A stretch of 64,000 bases of DNA from Phoenix dactylifera (GCF_009389715.1 NC_052392.1:38249410-38313409); one strand, 5' to 3'. Positions 48,761-62,710 are shown, numbered from the stretch's first letter. Notes: generated by a model from the letters alone, not told the origin. Program-made: numbers and translations.

Positions 48761-51700
48761 ACCCAAAAAAAAGAAACTGGGCTTGGGCCAGTTGGGACCC
48801 GAATTTCTTTAGAACCTTTCGACCCGAGCCCAAACAAGAGCATGCCGGAAACTCAATTGGACCGGCAGGAACGCAGGCCCAAGCTTTTCTTTTAGGCCCA
48901 GTGACAAATGAGAGGGAGAGGAGGGGGGAAAGGAGAGCGAGGGGAGGAGAGTGAGAGATCAAAATGCTATATAGCCTGGACTCCAATCCTATTTATCAAA
49001 AAAAATCATAATGCTAAATAAAAAAAAACTGTATTTCAAATTTACAATGACATGGCAAAAACTCAAGCCTATCTAGATTAAGAATGTAATATATCATTAA
49101 ATTTCAAAATCTATCAATTTTGGCATACTAGCACCTAATTGATGCATTCTTACAAAAATAATATCTTATATCTAAAATCATTAGTAGTAATCATGTGTTT
49201 TTGCATGTGTTATTCTCATAAAAAAGTACATAATAAAAGACCCATGCCCTCCAAAAGTTCCTAAATGATTAGTAAAATTTAAGCTTGTCTAAAATAAGAA
49301 TGTAATAATATCAAATAAAGCTTAAACAATTTCATAAGGAAGATGTATTACACTTAATGCGTGCTATATTTTTCAAAAAATAAACTTATTCTAAAATTAA
49401 TTTTGTAATTGTAACAGTATGCATTTGCATTTGCATGTACGTTATAACTACTATAGATAATAAGAAGGAAAATATAATAGCTATTATAATATATTATTTA
49501 ACATTATAAATGTCCTTTATAATGCAAATAACAATCATTACTTGCATGTACCATTTTCTAAAGAAAATACTATTTCTCTCAAAATTCAAATTTTTGAATT
49601 GATTTTCCTACTATAAAGATTATATGATTTGAAAAGGTAATATTTTTTTCTCAAGTGAATGGTGATTGGAAAAATAATGCCATTATTTCTTTTATTATTA
49701 GCCACTATTTTCCATGACAACTTTGTTGCCCTGCTTGACTTCTATCCTTGGTGCAGGAGAGAGGGAAACACTAAACAGCTAGATTGGGTAGATATGATGG
49801 TGTGTCAAGTTTGAATTAAAAAAGATAAATGATGATGGGGTTCTGCTATCTTGACTTTGAAAAACTTTCGCTAATTGGATGTTACTTTCTTGCGAAAGGA
49901 GGTGATGACCAAAAAATTACGCTACAAAAGATAAAAGCTAAAAAAATAAAGTAAAAATAACAAAAATAATTGAAAAAATAAAACAAAATTTCCTGATCAT
50001 TTACTACTAGGGCGCAACCTTCTCCTTCTAACATTAACACCTTATCATCTTAGGTTAACACCACTCCGATCATTTTTTTCTTGATGGTTCCTATGGCCAT
50101 TTTTAATCTCTGAATTGTTTATCTTCACTTCTCGTGTGTTGGCCTCTCGCTAACCGCTTCAACTGCTTAGATTCTCAGATTGTACTAGATCGATGACTTC
50201 GCAGAGGGTCAATTTTAATAGAATGGATTCCTCATTTAGACCTTGGTTCAAGTATGGTTCTTAGCAAGGTATGATAGTGGTATAGTGTGCTTTTAAAGAT
50301 GAAACAAGAGAGATACATTTGGTTTTATGATTGTCCAAATCTAGATGCTACAAATATATCACTCCACGTTCAAGAGCCTCCAACCTTCGCTTGCCTCGTG
50401 GACAAGTGCCACCATTTGATTTTAGCTTTGGAAAATTTCCCTCTATATAGTTTTTTCCTTCCTGTTTTCTCTATGGTCAGATATTAGCATATTACAGTAG
50501 TAAATATTCAATTGTAACTAGTAGAGCTGTAAAATAATTTACAAGCAATAAATTCTTGGTGAAGTCTACAATTTGGAAATTATCTAACCTTAACTACCTT
50601 CTGAAAATAAAAATGGGACATCAGTGATCAGCTTAAATAAATGGTAAGAGAACTACCTAGGTGGAACACTTTGGAAACTTCCCAATATTTGAATACAAAA
50701 CCTACTTCAAATAGTGATGGGTGCAATATTTGGCTTTTACCTTGATTCAGTTGGAGAGAAGGGAGTAATTCCCTTGAGTCACTCAACTTGATTTTCTCAA
50801 AAAAAAAAAAAGAAAAGAAAAATTGATGAAAGTAGAATCTCGTTTTTTTTTTTCTTTCATCGATAATAATGAATTGAGATGCATAACCTCTATGTATAAT
50901 AGTGAAGTTTGTCCGGATTCCATTCCTACTTAAAATAGGATTAGCTTTCCCAAAATAAACATGAATAATAAAAATAAATATGAAAAAAACTAAAATTCTA
51001 TAGAAGGTAGATCTTGACTTTACATCAACTTTATTTCTGGTCATTCCATCTAATTCTTTCCAGATTGAGAGATACGTCCAATCAAAATATTTCCTAAAAA
51101 ATAATCAGTTTGAGTGGCCAATTTTGGAATCCAAACAATAAAATTTAAGCATGATCATTAACTGCACCGCACTCTTTAAGAGATAGCACCACATCATAGA
51201 TCACAAAAAGTTTCTAGATTTAGAGAGAGATCATTTCAATTGGATATCGTATGGTCGGGTTATGGCCTTCATAAGTTCGATATATAATTCAGCTTTCTAT
51301 TATGGCGGATCTCATTTCTAAATCTCGTCCAACCATATCCCTAGTAGCAAAAATGGTCCATATCTTTTTTTTTTTTTTTTTTTGGGATCGTACCTTGTTT
51401 ACTAACATCAACATTATAAATGGATGTAACGAGAAAAACATCCTATGTAATAAGCCATGAGCTTCGACCTGTTCATCTCAGAGCTAATCTTGAAACAATC
51501 GACAAGCTTCTGGATGGACCCAAATAGATGCTAAAGGGGAAAAAAAGAAACTTTATGAAGCACTGATAGTTGCAGGCCTTCTCATGGTGTCAAGTGCATA
51601 GAAACGATCTGCAGTATTCCTTCACCAAGCTATTACCCGGAAAACTAGGATAAGTGATACCAAAGCATCATGAAAGGAAATCACATGATCAAATAAAGCT

Positions 51701-52140
51701 TTTACAGCTGACACCACAAGCAGCAAAAGAGTGAGGACACATGGTCCTAGGTAACTTTATCCCTCTACTACTTCCCTTGATGAGAACTCTAGGGGAAAAG
51801 GTTCTTCTGGTGCACCTTCTAAGTTCTAAACTATCATCCTGCCATTGGAATAGCATCTTCTGGTGGACCTTACCAGTATAAAACAAGAACTAAAAACACA
51901 AACCAATGCAAGTAGTGTAAGATGAATTAGGCAATACTGAAAGATTTGTTGGGTTTGAATTATGTGGAACCGATAAGCACATCTACAGCAAGGACACATT
52001 TGTGCTTCTACGTATCTCATGGTGTGTTTTCTGAATGATGCGCCATTGATGACAGATCAGGCCAACCTGCTAATTAAGGCACCTGGCCGAGCCACACAAG
52101 CCTGTACCCAAGTCATGACAACAAACAAATTGATGGCAGA
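48761..52140. other. Intergenic, no gene recognised
   Basis: AT-rich DNA with many A/T runs (for example T run 51367-51383). Short open frames show no recognisable domain. Confidence 0.45.
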
Positions 52141-52149
52141 TTGTCTTAG

Positions 52150-52268
52150 TATAATTCCTGCCGACGCTACTAAAAAGCATCGGCAATTTTTGCGCGTTGC
52201 CTAAATTGCCGACGCTTCCTTCTAGCATCGACAGGTCAGAGTTGGAGAAAACTATTTTTCTTGTAGTG
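52150..52268 (-). mobile_element. CACTA (En/Spm-type) transposon terminus
   Basis: The minus strand begins cactacaagaaaaatag at 52268, the conserved CACTA terminal motif. Behind it are subterminal repeats of gccgacgct / agcatcgg in both orientations. The other terminus was not found, so this is an end fragment or one side of a decayed element. Confidence 0.6.
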
Positions 52269-55200
52269 AGCTGATGCATGCAAGCATGTTGTGTTCAACA
52301 ACCACCAGCAATAATCTCACAGAAAGAATGGTGCAACACTTGAGAAAAGCGAGTTGGAGTTTGCTGTTATGATTAAACATCACAGAGTTTTTTTTGGCAA
52401 TGATCCATTGTCTGCTCATAGTTGTTTTCGAGGTAGCTCTAATGGATATAGTAAAAATGGTAAAACCATCCAAGAGCACTTGTTTAGTAAGCCGGAGTTC
52501 TTGAGTTCAAATCTCAAGGAAAGAATTATTTTTTGTTCTTTAAAAAAAATTTAATGATCAAAATTCCAAATCATGTTGTCAACTTTTTGCTCAGCATCCT
52601 TTCTTTTGTGTGACCCCGCACACGCACGGGATGGCAGGAAGGAACACTGCAACGCAGCTCCACAAGTATGCCTCTCCTTTTTAATTATTTCATGAGCATT
52701 CCTAATTTTTATTTTTATTTTTTTCAATTTTTGGTTAAGCCTTTTGTCATGTACCTCTTCTGATAAGCATTCCTGAAGAGTTTGAGAAGTAGATTTATGG
52801 TGTGCAAATTTTCCTCTTCTTTTCTTTTTTGTTTTCTCTTTCTTTTTCAATCAAATAATCTGATTTACGGCCTATGCTTCTTGACCCTTTATTCTGAATT
52901 GATGGTGATGAGAAGATTTCTTGTGTGTTTTAACATTTACATAGGTTTGCATGTAATTTTCTTTTTTATTCTAAATTTGTTGTTTTGAAATGGATTTTCT
53001 ATTGGCTAGTTACTTCAGGAATCGCTGTAACTTGTCTATGACATGGATTTTCTTCTAGTTTTTGGCAATCATCACAATTTGGTGAGTTGTTTCTACTTAT
53101 TCTAGATAAGGGTTTTTTTTTTTTGTTGTTGTTGTTGTTGGATTGGGGAGGGGGGTTGTAATAGGCTTTTATTTTTCATAAGGCATATCATCCCAACCAA
53201 TGTCTTCTCTTTTGCAATTTGATTGAAGTATTTACATTTTTTTTTTGCCAGCCCTCTCTTTGTATTCAGGGATTTGTTTTTGGTGAATGATTGCTTGTTG
53301 TTGGGGTTCTGATGCAGCAAAAAGGATAACTAGGGTTTCAGAAATGTTCTTGGATTTATTTCTTTAGCTCCTACTTTATGTCTTTGTTGTTTTCATGTGG
53401 GGACCCTTCGCTTTTGGAACTGAAATGACCATTAACAACTCATATGTGAATATTATATGGACGAATATGTTGTTTTTTCTTAATTCTATTTCCATCAATA
53501 AAAATGTTATCCTTTATAAAAGAAGCTAGGACTTGTTTAGCTTGTTGGCACTTCTCTTCTCTTTGGAGAGAGGTTCCGAGTCTTAGCAGGAATTATGGCA
53601 TTCTCAATGTAGTTCTCAAAGAAAGGGTTGTTCCATTTGATGATGATAAACAACCTAAACTAGCAACAATTTTCCATATAAAACATTTCTTCTCAGCAGA
53701 TAGAAGAAGGCTTCGGATTGTAGAATTATATTTCTTTTGTTTTACCGTAATCACCTCCATCTCAAGTCTTTGGGTTTATATTATTTTTGCATAAGTTTCT
53801 CTTAAAACATATTAGCCTGTTGTCGGTCTTGTGAGTCGTACTAGCCACAACTTATAGAAATATAACACCCTTTAATTACCCAATAGATCAGTATAAAAAG
53901 ATTTATTTTTGTTCTCTCAACTCTTGTCTTTGAGTTTTGGCTTTAAGTCTATGTTATTTTTTTTCATTATGAAACTAAACCTTCAAAAACTTTTAATACA
54001 GGCACCTCCCTTATGAAGAACCTTGCAGACAAATGCATTTCAACTTTGTGAGAACATTTTGTTATTTTTTTCATGGACGATCCATTCTTCACAATTAGGT
54101 CTTGGTAGGCTTTCAATACCTTGGAGACATAGTTATACTTATGTTCATAGTGGACCCTGAATTCATTATATACTTAAAAAGTCCTGTTTCCTTGTCTTCA
54201 ATTTTCTCTTCTATCACACCACTTGTACTTATGGCACTCTTGTTCTTGTTTATAAATTTAACCTTCAAAGCTAATGGTGTTCGCGCCTCGATAATCTTTT
54301 CCACTTCCCTTGCCTTTTCTTGCTACTCCATGTGAGGTTTCAATGGATAATTTGGCTAATTGGTTTCTATTTCTGACAAAAGTTGATGGGCCCCTATAAT
54401 GGGTATCATCATCATCATCAAGGTGAAAAAATTGAGAAACTGGCATCTCTGATCCAACTTCAATCCTCTTTATGTTCTTTGGCTTCTCTTGTCATGCCGA
54501 GGCTGCTTCGAGTCTTTTTAGGTGATGCTTTCTTTCCTCTATTGAATCATGGTACCTCCACCAATGTACCTCTGTAAGATTTCCAGCCTCAGATCCTCTT
54601 TTCCTTTCCTTCATGTGGAATCCTTCAGATTGTTACTGTATGATATCAAATCACTCTTTTGCAGTACTGAAATGTTTTAGAAATATTTTGTACCATGCCT
54701 GCAGCCTTTCATTTGTATCTATATTGATAGCTTTCATGGCAGCTTTTCTTCACATGAGTGGTGGTGGGCAGTATGCAGGATACTGCACCTGGTCTCTCTT
54801 TTCTTCTTTCTTTTATTCCCACCACCATGGCATTGCCTGCGTGATCTCTTGGAATGTGATATTAGCTTTTTAAAATAAGCTACCAACCGTTCTAGTGAAG
54901 CTCGAGGTTGATGGTGGTCTCTAAGAAACAAAGTACAGGAGGTTGTAAAGCAAAGAAGAAGATCAAAGGACACTGAAGATACCCAAGCACTATTGCAACC
55001 TATGCCTCGTTACAGTCGGTTTTCGTGGGTAATTCCGTTACAATTATTTTAAATGGTATCAGGGATCAACTATTTTCTCCCTTGGTCGCGAAGTTGCAGT
55101 TAAGTGGAACTGAAGCTCTTAACAGGTTAGCTTGTCTCTCTATTCCCTCATAACATGGCCACCTGTTGCTAGTTTGGATTAGTCTGTGGGTGAGCTTTCA

Positions 55201-56561
55201 AGCAATATAATTGCCACCATCCCTTTCTATGAAGTACTTGCAGCTTTTTAACAAATTATGAAAATTTAGCCAAGGTAAAAAGAGAGCTTTTCTGAATGGA
55301 AATTATTTTGTGAACAAACAATATTGTTTTGTTTTCCAGTGGGCCTTTATGAAATTCTCGTTATGGTTTCTGATGCCATCAGACCATGAAGGTCAGGGTT
55401 TATACATCTGTGATGCTCTAGCTATTTTAGATATAATTCTATCAGACATTTATGAAGTTCGCTTCTCGGTGCAATTTTTTAACACATTCTGAAAGATGTT
55501 TGGTCTCGAAAATTTTATAGCTTACGTCATTGCAGTTTCTCTTCACATTGATCAATCATCATGTGTTGATTAACTAACAGAAATGTACATTAAAATTAAG
55601 ATTGAATTTATATTATATGAGTTTAACAGAAAAGGTTGCTTTAAATATGCCAATATGCTGACTGATTCTTTTATTGTATCATTTTGAATGATAAAGTAGT
55701 CTACTATTCAATTGTCCATTTTGCAGTTCTCAAAATGAAATGAAGATGGTGATCTGTTTCTCATTGATTGTTACTGAAATAAATCATGGATTTTGATGCA
55801 TGTTTTGGTTCCAAGGTTGTATTGTCTGTGTCTCTCTCTGTGTGTTTGCTTGCCCTTTGTCTCTCTTCCCCTTTCTTCTATCTAAATAGTTCATAGGAGT
55901 CAAGGGGCTGCATTTACTGGTTTCATTAAATTGTCCTCCATTTAAGATATATATGCAGTTCCCGTTTGCAACTGTGCAATCATATCTTATGGATGCAGCC
56001 CAAAAGGTTTGGAAAAATAACCCCCATCTGATATATGCCAAATAAATGTTAGTTCTAGCAATGGACTAGATAATATAGCAAATGCTTCTTGTAACCTTAG
56101 AGACCATTCTCAATAATCTCTTGGTTTAGCCAATTAAGCTCTGTATGCAACATATGGCTCTTCGGCTTTCAGCTTGTTGGTGATCAACAAGGAGGAGCAA
56201 ATCAAACAATAAAACAATCATTGCCTGGAGTAACTTTGACTCATTCGTGAAATTTTGACCCAAGAGTTGATGTCTAGTTTATCTTTTGCTAACTAATTCA
56301 ACTGTTAGTTTTTGTTTCATGTATTCCTGGAGAGGTTAAAGTTCTCTTAAGTCAATCTGATTTTGATTGCAGAATTTTTCCTTTTTTGTGATACTTTAAT
56401 TCATAAGCTGTTTGAGGGTCAAAAAGTTGATCTCTGCACCAGACTTTGTTATAATCATTATAATGCTTTGTTGTTTACATACCTAATCACGCCAATTCTC
56501 TAACCAAATTCATTACCAAACAGCAATATTTGCTGTGAAATAGAGGTCAAAGCCGAAGACC
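52269..56561. other. Intergenic or upstream DNA, no gene recognised
   Basis: AT-rich. It may include untranslated exons of the 56562 gene, but none could be delimited. Overlapping open frames on both strands at 54102-54577 lack a recognisable domain. A GTT run lies at about 53123-53140 and an (ATC)n run at about 54405-54420. Confidence 0.4.
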
Positions 56562-57208
56562 ATGAATGACTTTGGAGAGAGAACAAAGTCATGGAGTGGA
56601 GACCCAACTCCATCAGAATCAACTAATCGGGATGCATCTTCGAAGGACATCGGCACATCCATGAATGCCATCTCCTTTGGCTTTGCTGCAACGGCGATCC
56701 TGGTTTCTATGTTCCTCATCATGGCAATATTTGAACATTTAATCAAACCAAGAGCCACCTTCCTTCGGCCTCGAAATGATGCCCGAGGATCCTTGGAGCC
56801 AGGCCAGCCAGAGTCTCAGAACCATTCACCTGGAAAGCCTCAGAATCCACCACTTGTAAGTTTCCTTGCAGCAGTCATACTTGATAATAGATTCACAGTT
56901 TGTTGGTTGCTGTAACATTTAACTGCCATCTACCATCCATCTCTACTTAATTTTTAAGCTGGAGGATGGATTCAGCTGCCTTACTTTCTTGTTCTTTCTA
57001 TTTAATCTCTGATAAACATTGAGCAGTTACTGAATTTTAAGAGACAACAAATATCTAAGTTTCCAGGTGATTGCAGGCAGGAACTTCGTGCCGGTCCGGT
57101 TTCTCTGTGTTGATGCCTGGACAGCAATATCCTACGTTTCTTGCTCAACCTGCTCCTCTTCCTTGCCCAAGAGAAGGGATATATTGGCCACCCCACGATC
57201 ATAGATAG
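56562..57208 (+). CDS. Small plant single-pass membrane protein, unknown function
   Basis: Two exons, 56562-56855 and 57077-57208, encode 141 residues. I recognise the shape as a plant-specific small membrane protein but cannot name it. The polar N-terminus (residues 1-35, Ser/Asp-rich) is followed by one transmembrane helix (about 36-58, NAISFGFAATAILVSMFLIM). Then comes a basic IKPRATFLRPR stretch, a Pro/Gln linker, and a C-terminus reading VLMPGQQYPTFLAQPAPLPC and PREGIYWPPHDHR. The 3' splice site was chosen at ttgcag|GCAGG because it yields this conserved-looking Pro-rich tail. Another AG ten bases upstream (57065-57066) also keeps an open frame but gives a less plausible tail. A LINE copy lies about 340 bp downstream. 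Confidence 0.72.
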
Positions 57209-57529
57209 TCATGCCGTCATCTCTCCATAGTCCTGTAATTGTAGTGACTCTATGCAAGTCTTGCACAACAGGGTAGAGGTAGAAAATGTTCATGTTCCAT
57301 GGCAGCTATGCTATATATTAGAAAGGATGGAACCAAGAATGTGAGAAATAACAATCGTCCACTGTATTTACCTATAAATTTTCTATATGAAATTTCCGAT
57401 ACATCTGTTCATATATAGGTTCCATTTCTAAGCCTGTTTTAACTCAAGGAATAATAGTTATGAGCTCCTTCTCCTTCCAGTCCTGAGAGTTTGTATGTTA
57501 CTTATTCATAGACTGATAAATCCATTATC
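57209..57529. other. 3' UTR and flank of the membrane protein gene
   Basis: Probable 3' UTR. No other feature is seen before the LINE target site. Confidence 0.4.
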
Positions 57530-57543
57530 AATAAATAAGATAT

Positions 57544-58081
57544 TCTCAAGATCAATTTTGATGGGTCGGTGCTGGATGGAGGCACAAAGGGTGGAGCTGG
57601 TTTCGTCATTAGGGACATGAACTCCAGGATCATGGCAGCGGGAGGCTGTCAGTTATTTGACTGCACGGTTCCTGGTGCGGAGTTGAGGGCTGCCTGGGTG
57701 GATCTTCGACATGCTCAATATGTACTCTCAGCTGATTCAGTCATTTTGGAGGGTGATTAAGCTACGATCATCAGCTATATCCAAAGAGGTCCAAGAGTCG
57801 CTGCTCCTAACCATCCCTTGCTTTGCAATATCTGGATGATGGTGGAAGACCGAGGAGTTGTCCAGGCGAAGCATGTGTTTAGAGAAGCCAACAGGGCAGC
57901 GGATTGGGTGACCTACGTAACTGACCATGCCGATAGCACCCTGTGGATGGAAAATAGAGAGCTACCTCGGAAGCTCCATGATATTTTATTTTCCGATTTT
58001 ATTGGGTGTGTTCGTACATATGTTGTATAAATCACCTAGTCTAGCACAATAAATAAATAAATAAATAAATAAATAAGATAT
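57544..58081 (+). mobile_element. 5'-truncated LINE with RNase H domain and target duplication
   Basis: Only the last about 480 bp plus tail of a plant L1-type LINE remain. The frame reads INFDGSVLDGG, then VPGAELRAAW, VILEGD, then a single TAA stop (57758-57760), then HVFREANRAADWVTYV and DILFSDFIGCVRTYVV. The RNase H catalytic series Asp (DGS), Glu (AELRA), Asp (EGD) and Asp (AADW) is intact apart from that stop. The tail is an (AAAT)n run (about 58049-58076). The 14-base aataaataagatat at 57530-57543 recurs at 58068-58081 and is a likely target-site duplication, though it overlaps the tail repeat. Confidence 0.82.
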
Positions 58082-59687
58082 CCATAGGCCTCTGATGTGT
58101 TATGAGTATCATCAGATCTCACCCCAGGCGGACGCGCGCGCGCATATATATATAATATTTAGGTGCTTCTCACAAGTCAGCTGCAACCATATTTTAAGGA
58201 TGTGATTTACCCAAGCAGCTTTGCTGTGGAGCTGGTTGCAGGTTACAAGCAATGCATCTGATTAGCTTGCAACTCTTGATGTCATGGTCCTAGCACGAAT
58301 TCTAGTCTTCATTTGTGGTGTTGTTGCCCATGTTTGTCTCTGTTTTCGACCTGGAATAATGCGAGCACTTTGGTACCACAGCAACAATTACAGTAATGCT
58401 GGTTTCTGAGATTTATGACCAAAGAGAAGCACAAATGGTTTCCCAATAGCTCGTACAAGCAACAACCCTGCTCTACCTCAAAGAACAAACAGCTTAAAAC
58501 GGCTAAAACCATCTCTCTGATTGACTGACAAGTCTATGGAATTGTTTCTGCAATTTCTAAATGAAATAATTTTTAGCTCATCTCCTTGCAGTCCCCCACC
58601 AAAAGCATGGAGCATCTCATGCTTTAACCATCAGCATAGCTACCTAAGATCTTGGCTTGAAGTTCCAATGCCTTCTAAACAAATCTGAACCTCGATAATA
58701 GCTTTGCGCCTAAGGAATGAATTTTCCCACATGAAATCCCACCTGTTGTACTCAGGAGCAGCAACTTGACACTCTCTGTACAGATTATAAGAAGTCAGCA
58801 CATACAACTGCACTTTCGCATGGTACTTTGTTACGAGTGTACCAAAATTTCGTTGTCAAACCGGGGCTGCCTGCAGTAAACAACATCAAAAGTTCAAATG
58901 ATGTCACATTTTAAGAACAATACAATTACATTCTCTCCCCACAAGACATTTGGAGTTTGTAGGAGCTAAGGATAAGCAAGAACAGAACTCTTGCATATAT
59001 GCGTACACCTCATGGACGAGATTGACTAGCAACCAAAACATGTAAATAAGCCACCTACTCATGATCTGCAGCAAGACAAAAATGGTCTGCAACAGCCATT
59101 ATTATATCACAGTTTCCACTTCTTGTCAACAGTTTTTGATTCAACCACCAACGATATCTAACATCGTCGTTGGCATTAGTGAAATACTTCGCTAAAGTTT
59201 TTCTTTGTTCTCCACTGGAGGCAATTTCTCCCCTGAAGCAGCTGCATTGCTGCAGGGACTGATCACTTCAACTTGCTAATCAATGACTTTAATGAACATA
59301 TCCACAACTAAAACACAGAACTAACAACTTTCTCGGAGGGATAAAACAGAATTAACCACCCCCAGTCTCACCTAAATGCTGATAGCCCAGTTTAACAAAA
59401 ATACAGAGACAGAAAAATGAAAGACCCATTTGGAGAAGAAAGAAAACAATAAAAGATTACAGTTGACAAAAGGACAAAAACATAAAATAATGAGAAAACA
59501 TTTCGAGACAATGTGTCTTATGAGGACTGATGCAAATTTCCTCTAGCAAAAGTTAAAATTCCACTTGTATGACAGAAGCTCGAGTTTTCAATCAAACATA
59601 GGGAATGGAAGAAACTCTCACAATTATCATCACCGTTTTAATTAGAAGTTTCCTTTTCCTACCATAGGGGAGAATCAGACTATTTTA
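58082..59687. other. Intergenic and prohibitin 3' flank
   Basis: It begins with a (CG)n(TA)n microsatellite (about 58130-58155). The rest includes the probable 3' UTR of the prohibitin gene. No other gene is seen. Confidence 0.45.
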
Positions 59688-60928
59688 CTACTTCAGTTTG
59701 GTTGAGCCGTCCACATTCATTTCTTGAAGGTTCAGCAAGAGATCACTGGAATTCAAGAACACTCGGTTGGATGAATTTGCAATTGTCTGAGCTATTTCCC
59801 TTGCAGCTTCAATCTGCCTTAAGGCAAGAAATGCAGGGTTACTTGCAATAGCTTGACCTATAAGCTGGGCACTCTTGGCCTCACCCTGTCAGTAAAAAAG
59901 ATGAGAATGATTATGATTCTGAGGAACAACCTGCATATATAACTGTTTTATTAAGAATATACTGAAGGATGGCTCTTTGATTGATGGGCCTTCTATTCTA
60001 TAGGTGTTGCAATGATGAAACAACTTTCTTTAGGGCTGCTGCTATCACATATGCAACATATTTTGCATTGCAAGTGATTGGAAGGGCCATAACTATCAAA
60101 GAAAATTACAGCTTACATTATATTTTACGTTATTTAACTGATGAAACAAAAGCTCATTTTCAATGGCCAGAAAAGATTGGCCAAAATTGCCTAAAATGAC
60201 AGTTTAGGCCGATAATGACATACAATAAATAGGGTCTTTTGACTAAAATTGCAAGTGACCTATTGATGGGTTGTGGGGCATTGCGGAGGGTGTAGGCTAA
60301 GTTTCGTCTTCTATGGATAACCATCTTAATGCAATCATGTGCATGCAAGACAAACATCCCAACATGACCAAGGTTCTTACAAGAACTGCAAGGAACCACT
60401 TGATTAAGGAAGCTTACTCACCTGGGCTCTGATAACAGCACTTCTCTTGTCTTGCTCTGCTTTTTCAACAATGAACTTAGCACGCTCAGCTTCTTGTGCA
60501 GCCACCTGTTTAGCTTCAATCGCAGTAGTAAATTCTTTCCCAAAGCTCAGGGTCGTAATGGACACGTCATCCAGTGCAATATTGAAGTTTCTAGCCCTCT
60601 CCGTCAGTATCTTCCGTATCTCCCTACTTACAGCCTACAACAGTGATCACATTCATCAGTTTCCATCCATGATTTTCCTACTTATTTTCTAAAGTACAAT
60701 ACAAGACATATTAGAATATGGGAGAGTAATATCGAAGCGATTTTTGCTAGAGAACACCTCTCTTTGTGTGATCAGCTGGCTAGCATTGTACTGTGCTACC
60801 ACAGCCTTCAAGGTTTCATGAATAATTGAAGGCAGAACCCTCTCATTATAGTTCTCCCCTAGAGTTCGATAGATCGTAGGTAGCTGGTCTGGTAGGGGTC
60901 TTGTAAGAACCCGAAGCCCGATTTTCAC
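59688..60928 (-). CDS. PHB2: Prohibitin, type II (PHB1/2/6-like), 3' three exons
   Basis: C-terminal 193 residues of a mitochondrial inner-membrane scaffold protein of the SPFH family. Exons (minus): 60758-60928 ([20 protein letters not shown]), 60422-60634 ([20 protein letters not shown] and the coiled coil [20 protein letters not shown]), and 59688-59885 ([20 protein letters not shown] to the end DGSTKLK). Introns of 123 and 536 bp are GT-AG and all joins are phase 0. The residues match type II prohibitins ([15 protein letters not shown]), not type I. The first about 95 codons lie beyond 60928. No exon for them is found up to 64000, so either the intron exceeds 3 kb or they sit outside the window. 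Which type II paralogue it is cannot be decided. Confidence 0.93.
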
Positions 60929-62505
60929 CTAAGAAATTATAAAAGCTTCAAAGTTCCAAATTATCATGGCAGATATATTGATGAAGATAAGGAGAAGCAA
61001 ACTGACTATGGCAAAGACTAGCTGTGAAATATCAACATATGCAGACACGAGAGAAAATGACAGCGCACAACTTAAAAATGATTACTAAAACCACAATAAA
61101 CAAATCAAGTCAGACTCGGGCAAGCTCAACTATTGTTAGGTCAAATCATTAGATACTGCCATCATTGATTATAACAACATGGAACAACACCAACAGGATT
61201 GCTGATCTAATAAAAAATAGTAAAGTCTAGAGGCAAAAATAGGTCTTAATCTTATCAAATCAGAAAGAACAAAGTAACAAAAAAAAAACACGACCCTTGG
61301 ACATGTAATACACTAATGATTAAAATTAAAAAAATGTGGATAACCACCTAGCATAGAGAAGTAATTTAGACTACTTCCTTTTCATTTCTAACACTAAGTT
61401 TTCCTCTGTGAAAAGTATAAATAGTAGTTTCTACTAGGATATGCAAGGAATGGCAGTTTTCTTTTTTTAGCCACTCAAAGAATATTTGATGTGATTTATT
61501 ATCACAAATCTGTGGTTAAATCTCATCTCATCAGTGTGTCAAGACATATCTATTAAATGTGGGTTAAAGGCAGGCTCCTTAATCAATTGTTGGAAACAAA
61601 ACCTACATGTTTTGTTTTCAAGAATCTACTAAGCTGACATAACAAGCAATAGCAGGCTGAGTTATGGACCATATATACTGTACTGGATGGTTTATAAATC
61701 ATTAAATCATGCATGTGCATGCAATAGACTCATAAAGCTTATGAGAGGGACTTGTTAATTGTAGCCATATATATCATGTTGTTTTTTTCCTACTAGCTTC
61801 ATGACATTGTTGTAACCTCCAATTGCTTCACATTACATTGTATTTGAGGATATGCATTTAGTGGGCCACACCAGGGCATAAGTGGTCTTTGTCTCAGCAT
61901 GTGTCACTAACTCCGTTGCACATTCTCAGCCTGGCCCATGCATGGGCTAACATTTTCAACCCAAGCTTGGACCCAAGTGCTTGCATCTCAATGTGTTAGA
62001 TTATTGTGTCTTAGTCTCAATTATCAGCTCACCAGAAATTTGGGATTCATTTTCCACCTTAGAATCAAATGGGGAAGCTGGAAAACAAATTGATGTTGGC
62101 CAAGCTTTAGCGCCTATATTATGTGTAGTAGAAGAGATAGCTGATGAATTAGACCTATGAGTTTATTAAAAAAACAAATATTATTTGATAAGAGACATGC
62201 ATGCATGCTAAAATCAATACAAAGTTGTAGTAATTATTTATTGATGCCCATGAAAGATAATATAACAAGAAAAAAGGGTGAAAAAATAGTGCAAGAAATA
62301 ATGAGAACCTCTTGTCAACCATTCCTATGATGGCTATTGGTGATTATTTGGTTAACAGGTTTGATTTTGGAGTCAAGATCAAGCCAGCACTTTATGAAGA
62401 ATCAAATGAATCCATGTGGACATTTGCCTTAAAGGGGATAGTAGACTCAAGCTACCGTAGGTAATCCTCGTAATTCAGCCATTTAGATGTATTGGAAAGA
62501 TCACC
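60929..62505 (-). other. Prohibitin upstream intron, no other gene
   Basis: It starts with a clear acceptor (ttag|GTGAAAATC). AT-rich, with no prohibitin 5' exon visible. Confidence 0.6.
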
Positions 62506-62510
62506 TTTAA

Positions 62511-62710
62511 AATTTACAGTGAGACGGTTTCAGTTGACACCATTTCCTGCACATTTTGAAGCTTGTGAAGGATGAATGAGACTCTCCGCAGCACAGTTTC
62601 CATGCAAACAAAATTTACAGTGAGCACTTTCAATTCACACCATTTCTTACACATTTTGAAGTTTGTAAAGGATGAGTAAGAATCTCCACAACACAGTTTC
62701 CATGCAAACA
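62511..62710. repeat. 101-bp tandem duplication
   Basis: Two head-to-tail units beginning aatttacagtgag at 62511 and 62612 and ending acagtttccatgcaaacaa. Differences are scattered substitutions. Confidence 0.9.

Noticed and set aside
54102-54577. Overlapping plus and minus frames with hydrophobic or charged runs
   Set aside because: Neither strand shows a known family or splice structure, so no gene is called.
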